Assembly: GCA_035048495.1 (NCBI GenBank)
Contig: CM068545.1
Location: forward strand, 35,974,225 to 36,038,224
DNA: 64,000 nt
Source of the DNA: Euptelea pleiosperma
Taxonomy: Eukaryota > Streptophyta > Magnoliopsida > Ranunculales > Eupteleaceae
Direction of reading: 5' to 3'
How positions within the stretch are numbered: position 1 is the first letter of the stretch; every line of letters starts with the position of its first letter. Positions 1-10,395 of this stretch are shown here, piece by piece. Under the pieces are notes generated by a model. The model saw only the letters and a list, made by a program, of their open reading frames with translations. It made no database searches and was not told the origin of the DNA. The position numbers were made by a program, and so were the translations under genes.

Positions 1-860
1 GTCAAGTAACTCATCCTGTTAAAGGTCTACCTATCCCTCGAGCCAAAAGACACAACGTAGGCTGCTAGCCCAGCTAGAAGTCAGGGTTTACCTTGTCCCT
101 CCAGCCACAATACACGACACAAGGCTAATGGCTCGGTTGGAGGTTAGGTAACTCGGCCTAGAAATTGTCTACCTATTCCTCTGCCCAAAAGACACAACTC
201 TCCACTCATGGATCACGTCTCATATCGGCTATCTCATATAGCTCAGCCCAGTCAAAAGATACAACGGACTTCCTTTAATCAACTTATTGTTCGACTAAGC
301 GTCCTTACATGGAATACAATTTTATCTGATCTACAGGACTTCTCGTCCTTATCATGATATCACGGTAGGTCTACAAATATACCTCAGCTACACATGCCGC
401 TATCTCAGTTTTCTTATCACAGACATAACAGTATGGCAATATTATGCTCTAGTCATACGTCGCTAACTCGCTCTCCTCGTCGACGGCAAGAATATCTCGG
501 TATACCAACAATACATCTTCATTATATACTCAACTATCTCAAGACTCTTTTAGGCTTATCTAAATGGCTTTCTCATATACAATACAAATATCTCGACAGA
601 CCAATAGTACATCTTTGCTATTTATGTAGTTATCTCATACTCTTGTCAGTCTATCTACAGACATTGCCTTATTTATATCATGGATATCTCAGCATACTTA
701 TATCTATCTCAATGACATCTGCAATTATCTTGGTCACTCGATAGATGAGCCATAGGCCTCATCCTTGACTATATCATGTCGATCTTGCTAGGATTATTTC
801 TTTAACCACAATAAAGTACAAAAATGCATCTATGATAACTCAACAACTCATCAGATAACT
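1..860. repeat. Non-coding stretch with two degenerate tandem duplications
   Basis: No credible gene is visible. The first ~285 bases look like two diverged copies of a ~142-bp unit: the phrase beginning GTCTACCTAT recurs at about 25 and 167, each time followed by a CCAAAAGACACAAC phrase. A second two-copy degenerate repeat of about 96 bp lies at about 491 and 587 (AATATCTCG followed by similar text). The long plus-strand open frame at 394-744 has the low-complexity composition of this repeat and no recognisable domain, so I do not call it a gene. The source element is unknown. Confidence 0.4.
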
Positions 861-970
861 GGGAGTGTCTAGAGCAAATTACTGAACAACAATACCAACA
901 CAAAAAACAAGATACTTCTTCTTGAAGACGAACCACAATGAACCCGTGCTTCACCTTCGAGAGGCGTGAT

Positions 971-1996
971 GTGGATACCATATCTAATTAACCACTCTAC
1001 CCCAACACAGATCCTGAGGCCTAATCTGACACGTATTTTGGAGTGCACGTCTATCGAGGTTATCCTTAGGGCATATATCATTCCTAACATGCACTCACTA
1101 CATGATATCATTGCCCGTGAAGCATCATATCACCCGTAACTATAGCAGAAGAAATAGACTCCTAAGGATTAGAGATTATAGTAACAAGAATATGGATTAA
1201 GCAAGAGGTCCAAGAAAGAAAATCTCTCTCACTAAGAGACTTTCTATTTTCTTGCTTTCCTAGTTTTATTATGGTTGAGTGTTGTATTTTATTATATATA
1301 GACCCTTCCATAAATGGGAGAGCAGTTAAGCATTGGAACATTAAAGGACTATTAGTGAATTGCCTCCACTGACGAGGCCGAGGATGTAGTCAGCGGAACT
1401 TCGGCGAGGAACTTCGTAAAAATGTAGTCTCTTTCCTTTGTCTTTTTTATGGTCTTTATCTATTCCTTAGTTCTATATTTGTGTGGGATTTCTATTGTTG
1501 TGTGGTGCATGGATTGGACAAAATCCAACGGCGATCCCGAACCGAAAAAGAACTTTTACGAGATTCGCCGCCAGAGTTCGGGTGACTACGACCTCGGCCT
1601 CATCGGTAGAGGCAATCCCTAATAGTCCTTCAGTGTACAATGCTTGACCACTCTCCCATTGATGGAGAGGGTCTATATATAATAAAATACAATGCTCAAC
1701 CTAATAAAACTAGGAAAGCAAAAAAATAGAAAGTCTCCTAGTGAGAGAGATTTCCTTTCTTGGACCTCTGCCCTCTGCTCAATCCGGATTCTTGTTACTA
1801 TAATCCTTGGTCTGTGGGAGTGTGTTTTTCTGTTGTGGTTAAGGGTGATTGATGATTCATGAGTAATGATATGTGTAGTGTGTGCGCATTAGGAATGATA
1901 TGCCCCAAGGATGACCTCGATAGGTGTGCACCTCGAGATGCCAGATTAGGCATCGGGATCTGTGTTGGGGTGGAGTGGTTAGATACGGTGTCCACA
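971..1996. repeat. Long imperfect inverted repeat (foldback), arms ~450 bp
   Basis: The left arm (about 971-1424) is matched by the reverse complement of the right arm (about 1552-1996), leaving a loop of only ~130 bp. Matching pairs seen directly include GTGGATACC at 971 with GGTGTCCAC ending near 1995, the phrase CTTTCCTAGTTTTATTA near 1255 with its complement near 1710, and GAGGCCGAGG near 1374 with its complement near 1590. Each arm carries a TATATATAGACCC promoter-like phrase. The arms could be two related LTR fragments joined head to head, or a foldback transposon. No transposase or other coding region is visible inside. Confidence 0.75.
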
Positions 1997-2039
1997 ATAA
2001 ATATGGTAGGCTCAGAAGAGTGGTATTGATGAAATACAA

Positions 2040-2860
2040 TGCCTAAAATAATGACGTCATGAAAACCCAAAAAAAAATAATCGCCCGATGGAAATGACCC
2101 AATCCAACGTTAAATATATAACTTGATAAAAATCACCCATAAAAACGATCAATCCAACGACTAGAATCATGAGTACGGTAGAACTGAAAGAGCATGGTAT
2201 TGATGAAATCCAATGGATGAAAATTACCCCATGAAAACGACAAAATCCAACAGCAAGGAGTGTGTCGAACATTCATGCAAGCAGTATGTATGCATTGATC
2301 ACTCCATGAAAACGAAAAGATCCAACGGTTAAAAGCCGAAAATAACTCCAATCCCACAGGTACGATGTCCATGGAATGCTAAGAGTGACATATCAAGGGA
2401 CAGAGCCTCTGCGGAACCTAAAAAAGTGACATTTAAAGGTAGAGAGAGAGTAAGATCACCTCCGTGATGTTTACATACCTCCGTGCTGGGTTGATCGGAG
2501 TGTAGAGAAATAGAGCTGGGGATATAGATAACCTCCGTGATGTCTGCGTAAAGGCGGGAAGAACCTTCGCTGCTTCACAAGAAATAAAAAGATAAGGAAA
2601 GATAGCGCGAAGGCGAGAGGAACCTTCGTGCTTCAGGATGAGAAAGATAAGGAGAAGGACAAAGATAGGGAAAGGTCGACAGCGTGTAATAGATATTTTT
2701 TCTGTGATATTCATGTATTTGAAGATTCAAATTCAATCATTCAACAAAATGGGAACTTTTTGGACCTATAAAAAAAACGAGTGTAATCCTTTGACTATCA
2801 AATAAAAACACAAAAGTGGAAGGCTATGGGAGAGATTCCAGCTGTCACAAAGATGTAACA
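2040..2860. other. Non-coding, unassigned
   Basis: No gene is recognised. The stretch 2080-2350 repeats phrases such as ATCCAACGG and CCATGAAAACGA several times, which also occur in the MITE remnants elsewhere in the window, so it is probably decayed MITE sequence. The region 2430-2720 has two similar phrases about a cctccgtgatgt motif (near 2459 and 2531) but no clear element ends. Confidence 0.35.
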
Positions 2861-2864
2861 AGGT

Positions 2865-3424
2865 ATACCTGACGCTTTTTGGCGTCAGCTAAAGCCATTT
2901 TTGTTACTCACCGCTTCCTTTCCCTCTACTCTAGGCTCACTGACCGCATGGATGTTTAGCCCACCCTTTCGTGGATATACACACCAAAAATCACACTGAT
3001 TGGTAATCTCTAGCCATTAGATTGTAGTACTTTTTAAGGCGTGATTCTAAGGGTTGGAGTACTAAAACCAACCGGCTAAAACTCGTCAGGCTAGCTTGTT
3101 GCCTCACGACACTTTAAAAAAAGGTGTTACAAGGTCACCTTTTGTCGGCGCAATAAGATGATGAAACGTGGAATGAAAATCAAAGGCTACTAGGAAAAAA
3201 TAAAAAAGAAGATAAGGCTTCCTTAATGCCCGCTGACCTATGAATGTTTGCCACATCCACTGTTAGACATGCTCACCAAAAATCAGCCTAATTGTTGATT
3301 TCTAGCCATAGGATTTGAATACCTGAAAAAAGTCTGTTACCAATGGCTATAATCACACCATAAAAAATAATCAAATCCAATGGCTAAAACCAAGGACCAC
3401 CAAACATCCATAGGTAAGTGGGCC
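2865..3424. repeat. Cluster of diverged MULE-type MITE remnants
   Basis: Two related segments lie here. One (about 2935-3160) begins CACTGACCGCATGGATGTTT and is followed by the family phrase 'CCAAAAATCA...TCTAGCCATTAGAT'. It is preceded at 2871 by the hairpin TGACGCTTTTTGGCGTCA. The second (about 3228-3424) has visible terminal inverted repeats: CTGACCTATGAATGTTTG at its left end and the complement of CATCCATAGGTAAG at its right end. Both resemble the intact MITEs at 9044-9789 and 61329-61683. No clear target duplication was found, so the boundaries are approximate. Confidence 0.5.
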
Positions 3425-3501
3425 CAAAAATGTAAGTCCATGGCATTATGGTAAGGGAAAAGTTTGTTACTTGGAAGCAAAAGTTGTTTGGTAAAACACT
3501 A

Positions 3502-3772
3502 AGGGGGTGTTTGGGAACGAGAAGCAAATGCATTTGTAGTAAAAGTAACTAGTTGATTTTTTACCTCAAAAAAGTCAGAGAAATTAAAAGCGTCGGGAAG
3601 CCTTCCAATTGTTCAGAAGTAATTTCTCTTACAAGTTAAAAGCAAAAAATTTAGCTTCAGTTTTAAGTTAGTTTTTAACTTTTCAAAAGTTAAAATATGA
3701 AACACATCCAAACTAACTTTTCAACTTATAAAAGTCAATGAGTTACTTATTTTTGTGTTGCCAAACGCCCCC
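3502..3772. mobile_element. Tourist-like MITE (PIF/Harbinger type), 271 bp
   Basis: The element starts GGGGGTGTTTGGGAAC and ends TTGCCAAACGCCCCC, an inverted pair of about 14 bp with one or two mismatches. It is flanked on both sides by TAA (3499-3501 and 3773-3775). A 3-bp TAA/TTA duplication and a GGG-TGTTTGG terminus are the known signature of PIF/Harbinger-derived Tourist MITEs in plants. The interior is AT-rich and non-coding, so the element depends on a transposase supplied elsewhere. Confidence 0.85.
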
Positions 3773-3775
3773 TAA

Positions 3776-4104
3776 CTGATCCGAGTTGGATCAACTCGGA
3801 TATATAATTCAGATCTGTATTTATTAGTTCATTATGGATTTGTCAATACCCAATTGTCCTCTTTCTCACACTAATTTGAGTATTTAGAAAGCAAATAAAT
3901 AGTTCATACCTTGTGCCGAACTTGAAATAAACGATTGTCGGCATGATATATATTAACACCCTATCTACGGCAATCAGGCATCCAAAGATCCTTGTGAAAG
4001 GTCCTTCATTTGCTAGCTACTTGCCACAAGATGTAGAAGAAACTAGGGTTTTTGTGGACCCCTACTCACATCCTCAAGAGTAGGAGCGGGACTTATACCC
4101 TATG
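3776..4104. other. No gene seen
   Basis: AT-rich sequence with no recognisable coding region or element ends. Confidence 0.4.
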
Positions 4105-4111
4105 GCCCCGC

Positions 4112-4665
4112 TTGGTTCACTGCAAATTGAATGCAATGCACACACTTGCCACAATTTTGGGATTGAAAGTGATTGGTTGGAGGTGTGCAATGAACTGTCA
4201 TGCAAGTGGTTAACAAGCCTTTTTTTCAGTGAAAAATAAAGGAAAAAAATTGCCATCTTCTATATTTTTTTTCCTTTATGAAAAATCGTTTTTTCATATT
4301 TTTTTTCCAAAAAATAACGGGCATTATTTTCGTTATAACGGAAAAATATCAAAAAATAATGGCCGTTAAATTTTGGGCGCTTTAACGGTACGTAACGTAA
4401 TGGGGTAGGTCAGAATCTGTTATAACGGCCGATTTTTAAACTTTGGTTGCTATTATTATTCTTTGTTTTTTTTTTTAAATGTTGAGCTAACACAATGCAC
4501 TTGCTTGCAGCAGTTTTTGGGCTGCACTTACTTGCATCTTTTTTGTTAAGGACTCTTCAAGGGCTTGTTAACCACTTGCACAGCAGTTCACTACACACCT
4601 CCAACCAATGACTTTCAATCCCAAAATTGTGGCAAGTGTGTGCATTGCATTCAATTTAAGACTTG
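4112..4665. repeat. Inverted repeat with ~105-bp arms and AT-rich insert
   Basis: The left arm (about 4112-4222) and right arm (about 4562-4665) are near-perfect reverse complements; both contain the phrase GCACACACTTGCCACAATTT or its complement. The left end reads GGCCCCGCTTGGTTCAC, reminiscent of a Tourist/hAT MITE terminus, while the right end lacks a clear counterpart. The interior (4223-4561) is AT-rich and contains several short AACGG/CCGTT palindromes (ATAACGGAAAAA near 4335, ATGGCCGTTAAA near 4360). This is probably a MITE with a second insertion in its centre. Confidence 0.55.
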
Positions 4666-4934
4666 TTTTGAAGTCGGGTGGCCACCCATAAAGTAAGAAA
4701 AATCCCATTGCTAAATATTGGTTACTAGCATTAATTGTGTCGGTTGCTTCGTATGTCGGCTGCACATGTCAGTTGTATGCTTAAATGTGGCTGAGACCCA
4801 TCACACTTACTCTAAGCCCTCGGTTTCTCAAAATTTTACCCGTCTGACCACTAAAAAAATTGATGTCTAGAAAAGCTCTATGTTTGATGTTTTCCTCTTT
4901 CCAAAATGTCATTGTGTTGAACCCTTTTCCATCC
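4666..4934. other. No gene seen
   Basis: Non-coding sequence with no recognisable element ends. Confidence 0.35.
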
Positions 4935-5136
4935 CATTGACCTATGGATGCTTGCCACATCCACTGGTAGATCTACTCACCAAAAATAAGCTAAATTGTT
5001 GATTTCTAGCCATTGGATTTGAATACCTATAAAAAGCTCAAATCCAACAACTATAATCACACTATGAATAATGATCGAATCCAATTGGTTAAAAGTCATA
5101 AATTAAGCTGAGTTTTGGTGTGTCGATCTACCAAGG
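4935..5136. repeat. MITE remnant truncated by an LTR
   Basis: The segment starts CATTGACCTATGGATGCTTG and continues with the same family phrases as the copy at 3228-3424 (CACCAAAAATAAGC, TTTCTAGCCATTGGATTTGA). It then stops abruptly where the Tat-like LTR begins, so its right terminal repeat is missing. This dates the LTR insertion or its flanking rearrangement after the MITE. Confidence 0.55.
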
Positions 5137-5662
5137 TGTGGGGGCAAAATATCGGATCTCGCTCACCCAATCCACGAGGTCTACGTTGTCACGACTGATT
5201 TAGTAGGCTATTGGGCTTGCATCCTCGATTTGTGAACACTTGCAGGAAAAAGGTTAGTCGTTCGTTGGAGGATGGAAGCAGCTGCCGAGAACCTGGTCGC
5301 TTTTGTCAAGACGTGCTTAGCTTCAGCTACCCTCCTTGCCTTGAGAGTTGTGCCCTGGATGTCGCGGGGTACTTGTGAATGACACTCTGAAGATCAAGTC
5401 AGCAATAGGCCCGCTGTGGACCCCGACACTAGTAAAACTCGCTGGAGGAGAAGTGTGAGAAGGAGAATAAAAGACAGTCAAGATCTGAGAACTCAGAATC
5501 TTGATCAGGTTACTAGTCTTTCCACTCTCTCGTGTATGATTTCATGAAATTGTTTTGATCTCCAGTTTGGTGTGTGGCTCCTTCTATTTATAGGCCTTTT
5601 CGTCGGGAGCGTATAACTGTTTAGGAGCGTCTAACCATTTCTGCAACGGTTTCTTGTTAGAT
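5137..5662 (-). mobile_element. 3' LTR of Tat-like gypsy element (approximate ends)
   Basis: The segment lies directly downstream of the integrase end of the minus-strand Tat-like pol. It carries a minus-strand TATA box (complement of CTATTTATAGG at about 5583-5594). A polypurine-like AAAAAGGGGAA on the minus strand near 5664-5674 would mark the start of the LTR. The other end probably begins TGTGGGGGC at 5137-5139 in plus-strand reading. The partner 5' LTR is not in the window, so the ends cannot be verified by comparison. Confidence 0.55.
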
Positions 5663-5964
5663 TCCCCTTTTTGCGAAGGTTAGTTAGGATTTTTTTTTAA
5701 CGGATAACGATAGTGAGAGAGAGATTCCTGGGACATATGCTTGGGACCTGAATTCCCTTCTTTCTTGTGAGTCTATTTCTTAGGAGATGGTGGAGAGTCG
5801 TCGACTTGCTTCGTATCTTCGATTCATACTTACTGGATGAGTTCCGACATGTTGGTGACTGGTTGGCATGTAGAATCCCTGTCGGAATTAGTTCCAACAT
5901 GATGTGGCAACGCCTAGAACTTAGTAGGCATGGTTGTAGCATATGCTTGGATGACTTTATCATC

Positions 5965-6848
5965 CATAGTTTCTAAATAGTAGCTTTCGTCGATTCCGAC
6001 TTTTGCAATCTTATATGGTCCTTCCTAGTTCATGACAAGCTTCTCTGCGTTTAATTCTCTAGTGTTCTGGAAGACCTTTCTTAAGACTAAATCTCCTTCT
6101 TGGAAAGTTTATAATCTCACCTTTCTGTGGTGCAATCTCTTGAGAATTTGATGGTAATTTTTCAATCTGATGTGGGCCGATTCACTTCTTTTCTTCTGCC
6201 ATGTCTATTTCAAAGCTTTGGATTTCAAATGTGGTTCCCGATTCCATGGCCATCTACCGAGTTGTCCATTACCTTGCGAATACATTGGAGTCGAGAATAA
6301 TTGCTTGATGTTAAACTTGGTACAGAAATGTGATATCTTACCACCTTTGAATTAAGATCCGTTGTCCGAAATGAATGCATACGGAAGGCCAAACCCTTTT
6401 TTAATCCTCTCCCATAGGAATTTTTCTACCTCTTACTCTCGGATCTGCTGTAAAGGTATCGCCTCTGCCCATTTCGTGAAGTAATCTGTGACGACTAACA
6501 TAAATTGTCTTTTTCCTGACGCCATGGGCAAAGGGTCAACGACTTCTAGCCCCCATAATGCAAAGGGCCATGGGCCGACGACCGAGTGCAATTCACAAGT
6601 TGGAGCTCGGATAGTCGATACATGCTTCTGGTATTTTTCGCACTTTCTAACGTATTTCTTAGCTTCTTCCTGCATATATGGCCAATAGTATCCCTACCCC
6701 ATGCTTTGTGTGCCAGGGACCTTCCTCCAAAATGATTTACACATTCTCCTTCATGTATCTCAACCAAAATAAGTTTTGCTTGTTCTTGAGTGACGCTCCT
6801 TAACAGATGACCTCCAGCCGACTTTCTGTATAACTTGCCCCCAAGCAT
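5965..6848 (-). pseudogene. Tat-like gypsy integrase, decayed
   Basis: Reading leftward, an HHCC-like N-terminal zinc-binding region at about 6650-6848 is followed by the integrase core. The core start carries TDYFTKWAEAIPL at about 6450-6500, and a broken DNGS...FKGG segment follows near 6345-6365. The C-terminal part ends close to 5980 with a residual ...LFRNYG tail. The frame changes several times and there are internal stops, so no functional enzyme is made. In its family the enzyme inserts the cDNA copy into the genome. It belongs with the extra RNase H and RT upstream on the same strand. Confidence 0.75.
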
Positions 6849-6878
6849 CTGGTAGCGATGGGCTCTTTGCTTTATTTG

Positions 6879-7405
6879 TCAAGCTATCGTTCTGTTGGGG
6901 TCTCTCATCCCATCCATCAGGTACTTGATAATAGGCGTCATCCATGTTTCACCTACATTCGTCTGGCAGCACTCTTGCAACTCGGTCTCGTTTTCTTCTA
7001 TACTCGATATATCCTTGAATTCGATGGAAATCGTCTTTTTCTCAGTGTCCCCGAGCATTGTTGCCACGTAAGCCATGGTGTATGCATGTCTTTCTCTCCT
7101 CTATTAATATGGAACAACTTGGCTTTGCTGAACATTCCCATCATTCGGATGATAAGCCCTAAATATCTATCCATCGTTTTATTCTAGGCTGAGAATGAAC
7201 CATTCACTTGGTTGACCACTAGCTGTGAGTCACTGAAGATTAAGATATCCAAAATCTCGACTTCATTGTTGGAGGCAGAAAATCCCAACTTGATGGCCAA
7301 CCTTATCCGGATATTCTCTGGAGTGATAAGAATTGCACCGACACCAGCACCTGAGTTGCTGACGAATCCATCAACAACAATCTCCAACCGTTCTTCGGGT
7401 TCCAC
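6879..7405 (-). pseudogene. Tat-lineage additional RNase H domain, decayed
   Basis: The open frame 7184-7405 contains VVDGFVSNSGAGVGAI, then GFSASNNEVE and FSDSQLVVNQVNG. This is the order seen in the second, archaeal-type RNase H that distinguishes Tat-lineage plant gypsy elements. The acidic residues of DG, E and DSQ are visible. The following piece (6879-7076) is the connection to integrase. The domain would degrade RNA in RNA-DNA hybrids during reverse transcription. Frames are broken on both sides. Confidence 0.75.
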
Positions 7406-7711
7406 GGGTCTAGTGGTTCATCAATTCCTTTCGTAATGGTTGTCTCTAGCTCTGGCTCTTCCACCCAAAAGTGGTCTTTATAGGAAAATCGGCCAGGAAG
7501 TCGGCGACTATCTGGCCTTTCTCTGTTGTCCTCGGCCTATACGTGATTTCAAACTATCCCAAGGCCACCACCCATTTCTCCCTCCTACCCAACTTTTTGA
7601 ACTTCATCAAAACATTCTTCAACCGCAGGTTCGTGATAACTGCTATTGGGTGTGCCTGGAAATACGGACGAAATCTTTGGGCTAAGAAGATCAGTGCTAG
7701 GCCTGCTTTCT

Positions 7712-8718
7712 CTATTCTAAAATATCAAGTTTTTGCATCCAGAAGAATCTTGCTAAAAAAATACACCGACTTTTCTTTTCCATCGTCCTCTTGGATAAAG
7801 ACTGAGCTGACTGCGCAATCCGAGACCGAGAGATATAACAACAATTGTTCGCCTCAGTTTGGTTTGACAAAATGGGAGATGTCCAGAGATACTCTTTGAG
7901 TCTCTGGAAAAGCCCTCTCACACTCTTCCGTCTAATCAAACTTACTCTGCTTCTTCAACAGATGGAACAAGGTTTTGCATTTATCCGAGGTCTTGGAAAT
8001 AAAAGGTTTACTGTGGCTACCATTCCAATTAACTTCTGTACTTGATTCTTGCTAGAAGATGACGGCATATCTTGTAGAGCTCGGATATGTTATGGGTTCG
8101 CTTCAATTCCTCGCTTGGTCACTATGTGGCCTAGGAACATTCTTGATGATACTCCCAGAGTGCATTTCTCGGGGTTCAACCGCATCCGATACTCTTTCAG
8201 TATTCAGAATGTGGCTTCTAATTCTTTCAGGTGACTTCCTCGGCCTATGCTCTTCACCAGCATGTCGTCGATGTATACGTCCATGGTTTTGTCGAGTTTA
8301 TCCCGAACATGTTTTGTACCAACCATTGATATGTGACCACAGCATTCTTCAACCCGAAGGGCATGCGTCTGAAGCAAAAATGTTACCCGATCGGTGTAAA
8401 ATGTTATTTTCTCTCGGTCCATCTCATGCATCAGGATCTGACTATAACCCTAGTATCCATCCATAAAGGATAATAATTTGAATTCGGCCATTATGTCAAC
8501 AAGTTCATCTACTCAGGGCATGATGTAACTATTTTTGGGGCAAATTTTATTCATGTCCGTGAAGTCTATGCAAACTCTTACCTTTCCATTCTTATTGGGT
8601 ACGACTACAATATTGGAGATCCATTCCGGGTACTTGACTTCTTCAATAATTCTGGCCTCAACTAGTCGGGAAACTTCCGCCGACACTGTTGTTGTGATCA
8701 TTTTGGTGGCTCTCCTCT
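7712..8718 (-). pseudogene. Tat-like gypsy reverse transcriptase and RNase H, decayed
   Basis: The RT begins at about 8718. The first open frame (8513-8701) contains VRVCIDFTDMNKICPKNSY, and a later frame (8204-8431) contains the catalytic YIDDM followed by LVKS. The order and the FTD(L/M)NK motif are typical of Tat/non-chromovirus gypsy RTs. The RNase H part continues at about 7712-7990 in another frame with internal stops. Upstream coding (gag, protease) stops abruptly at 8718/8719, where non-coding sequence beginning TGATAATAAT starts. The missing gag-protease half is found, inverted, at 27640-29551. Confidence 0.8.
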
Positions 8719-9034
8719 TGATAATAATAATTAATAGTTAATTCTTTTAAAGTGTTAATAAGTATGATTTGCTCGTTTTAATTCCTTGTTTCTTAATCCC
8801 TTTTGTTATTATTTTAATGATTCTCGATTCTTCGGTAATGTATGATTTTAGTTTCTGCATTATGTTCTTAAATTTTTTATTTATTTATAGTTAAAAGATG
8901 ATTATTTATAGAGTTTTCTAAGGGGATGGAGTAATATTTACAATTATACGATTTTCACTCAAAATAGGCCTGTCACGCGGGATTTTGGTCGCTTTATCAC
9001 TTACAATGGGTTCAATTAATACAATTGACCCTAA
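8719..9034. other. AT-rich insertion of unknown origin interrupting Tat pol
   Basis: The coding homology of the Tat RT ends at 8718 and this AT-rich stretch begins TGATAATAATAA. It contains no gene. After removal of the MULE MITE at 9044-9789 it continues into 9799-9950. In the reconstructed pre-inversion order it lies, together with LTR F, between the two halves of the Tat element, so it is probably part of another inserted element. Confidence 0.4.
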
Positions 9035-9043
9035 ATTAATAAA

Positions 9044-9789
9044 CGAAAAATTTCTAAAAAAAAAAAATTTAATCTATTTACAAAAACAAAAATAAAATTC
9101 TGACAAATCCAAAAAAAGTAACTATCCCTGACAAAAATAAAAGGTGAAAAGAGTAGGAAAAAGCTGACAAAGGCTGACAAACACCCTTTTAAAGGGCGTC
9201 CGTACCTGACAGACGCCCTTTAAAAGGGCGTTTCCCATAGAGGAGTAAAACTTTTGTCCCAATATGAGCCACGTGGCACACTCTTAGTGGACGCTGACCA
9301 TATGGATGTTTGATCAGTCCCTTGATGGACCTGCAGTCCAAAAATAAGGCTGATTAGTAATTTACAACCTTTGGATCTTTGCACTCAAATAATGCTCAAA
9401 TTCTTATGATTAAAATCAACCCATGAAAATAACTTCAATCCAACGCTAATAAACCACTAATCATGTTTCTTTTTTGGTGTGTAGGTCCACCTAGTGATTT
9501 GCCAAACATACATACGGTCATCGTCCAATAAGAGTGTGCCATGTGGCTCGTATCGGGACAAAAGTTTTACTCCTCTATGGGCAAACTCCCTTTTAAAGGG
9601 CATCTGTCAGGTACAAACGCCCTTTAAAAGGGCGTTTGTCAGCCTTTTCAGCTTTTGTTTCACCTTTTATATCTGTTAAGGAGAAATGCCCTTTCAAAGG
9701 GCGTTTAGTTACTTTTTTTGGGAATTTCATAAATTTATTTTTGTTTTTGTAAATAGATTAAAGTTTGTTTTCATTTTAGAAATTTTTTG
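9044..9789. mobile_element. MULE-type foldback MITE, 746 bp, 9-bp duplication
   Basis: The element starts CGAAAAATTTCTAAA and ends TTTAGAAATTTTTTG, and is flanked on both sides by ATTAATAAA (9035-9043 and 9790-9798). A perfect 9-bp target duplication is the Mutator-like signature. Almost the whole element is an inverted repeat: AT-rich termini, then hairpins such as ACGCCCTTTAAAAGGGCGT, then a GAGTAAAACTTTTGTCCC arm, then a GGACGCTGACCATATGGATG arm around the centre. No transposase is encoded. Its central ~340 bp is a relative of the independent MITE at 61329-61683. Confidence 0.9.
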
Positions 9790-9798
9790 ATTAATAAA

Positions 9799-9958
9799 TC
9801 AAAACTACATCTTCATTCATATTCACATTAGAATTGAAGAAAATCCTTGTTCCATTGCTCTCAAACCGCCATATTGCTCGAAGTGCCAAAATTCTGCAAA
9901 TTGCCCCCCTATATGTTCCAACATCATCTGAATCACCCACAATGTGCATAATTGGACA
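9799..9958. other. Unassigned, probable left inversion breakpoint zone
   Basis: No gene is recognised. Recognisable hairpin-array sequence stops near 9960 and everything to the left, once the MITE is removed, is unlike the Athila element. The left inversion breakpoint inferred in this annotation should lie here. Confidence 0.4.
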
Positions 9959-9959
9959 A

Positions 9960-10395
9960 ATATAAGGCAATATGCCCATATCATCTTCAATTTTATGCGG
10001 GCGTATGCTATCATATTTATCATATCCTGCACAAATCTTGAGAAATCAAGACTTTGACTAGAAAGTCAAATTTCATCTATGTGGCCATATCTCCCAAATA
10101 GCTCCATAGAAATGCAAAGTAAGACCATACACCCGCATTATTTTTAATTTCATGTGGGCGCATGCCTTAACATCTGTCAAATCTATTCATTTTCATGGAA
10201 ATTTGATGGTTGATGCTTCTTGACCGTCCGATCTGACTTGATCATGTTGATTCCAAACTCTAAAATAGAATGTGATCAGGCCATACTCCCGCATTATTTT
10301 TTATTTAATGCGAACGTATGCCTTAAGATCTAAAAAATATATTATCTTCATGGATATCTGACGGTTGATGCTTCATGGCCGTCTTTAGCCTTCGA
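9960..10395 (-). repeat. Hairpin tandem array, three units of ~157 bp
   Basis: Three tandem units each contain an imperfect hairpin made of a GGCATACGCCCGCATT-like arm, a short A-rich loop and the complementary arm, at about 9965-10009, 10122-10167 and 10279-10322. The spacing is about 157 bp. Each unit also contains a phrase resembling GATCAGACGGCTAAGAAGC. The same unit, in opposite orientation, is repeated five times at 31236-31985. Here the array directly follows the end of gag on the minus strand. Confidence 0.8.

Noticed and set aside
394..744. 116-codon open frame as a host gene
   Set aside because: Its text is a degenerate ~96-bp repeat rich in TATCTCA; no domain or codon pattern supports coding.
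9290..9530. Independent MITE inserted inside the 746-bp MULE MITE
   Set aside because: The bases flanking the core are inverted, not direct, repeats, so there is no target duplication; it is part of the foldback structure.
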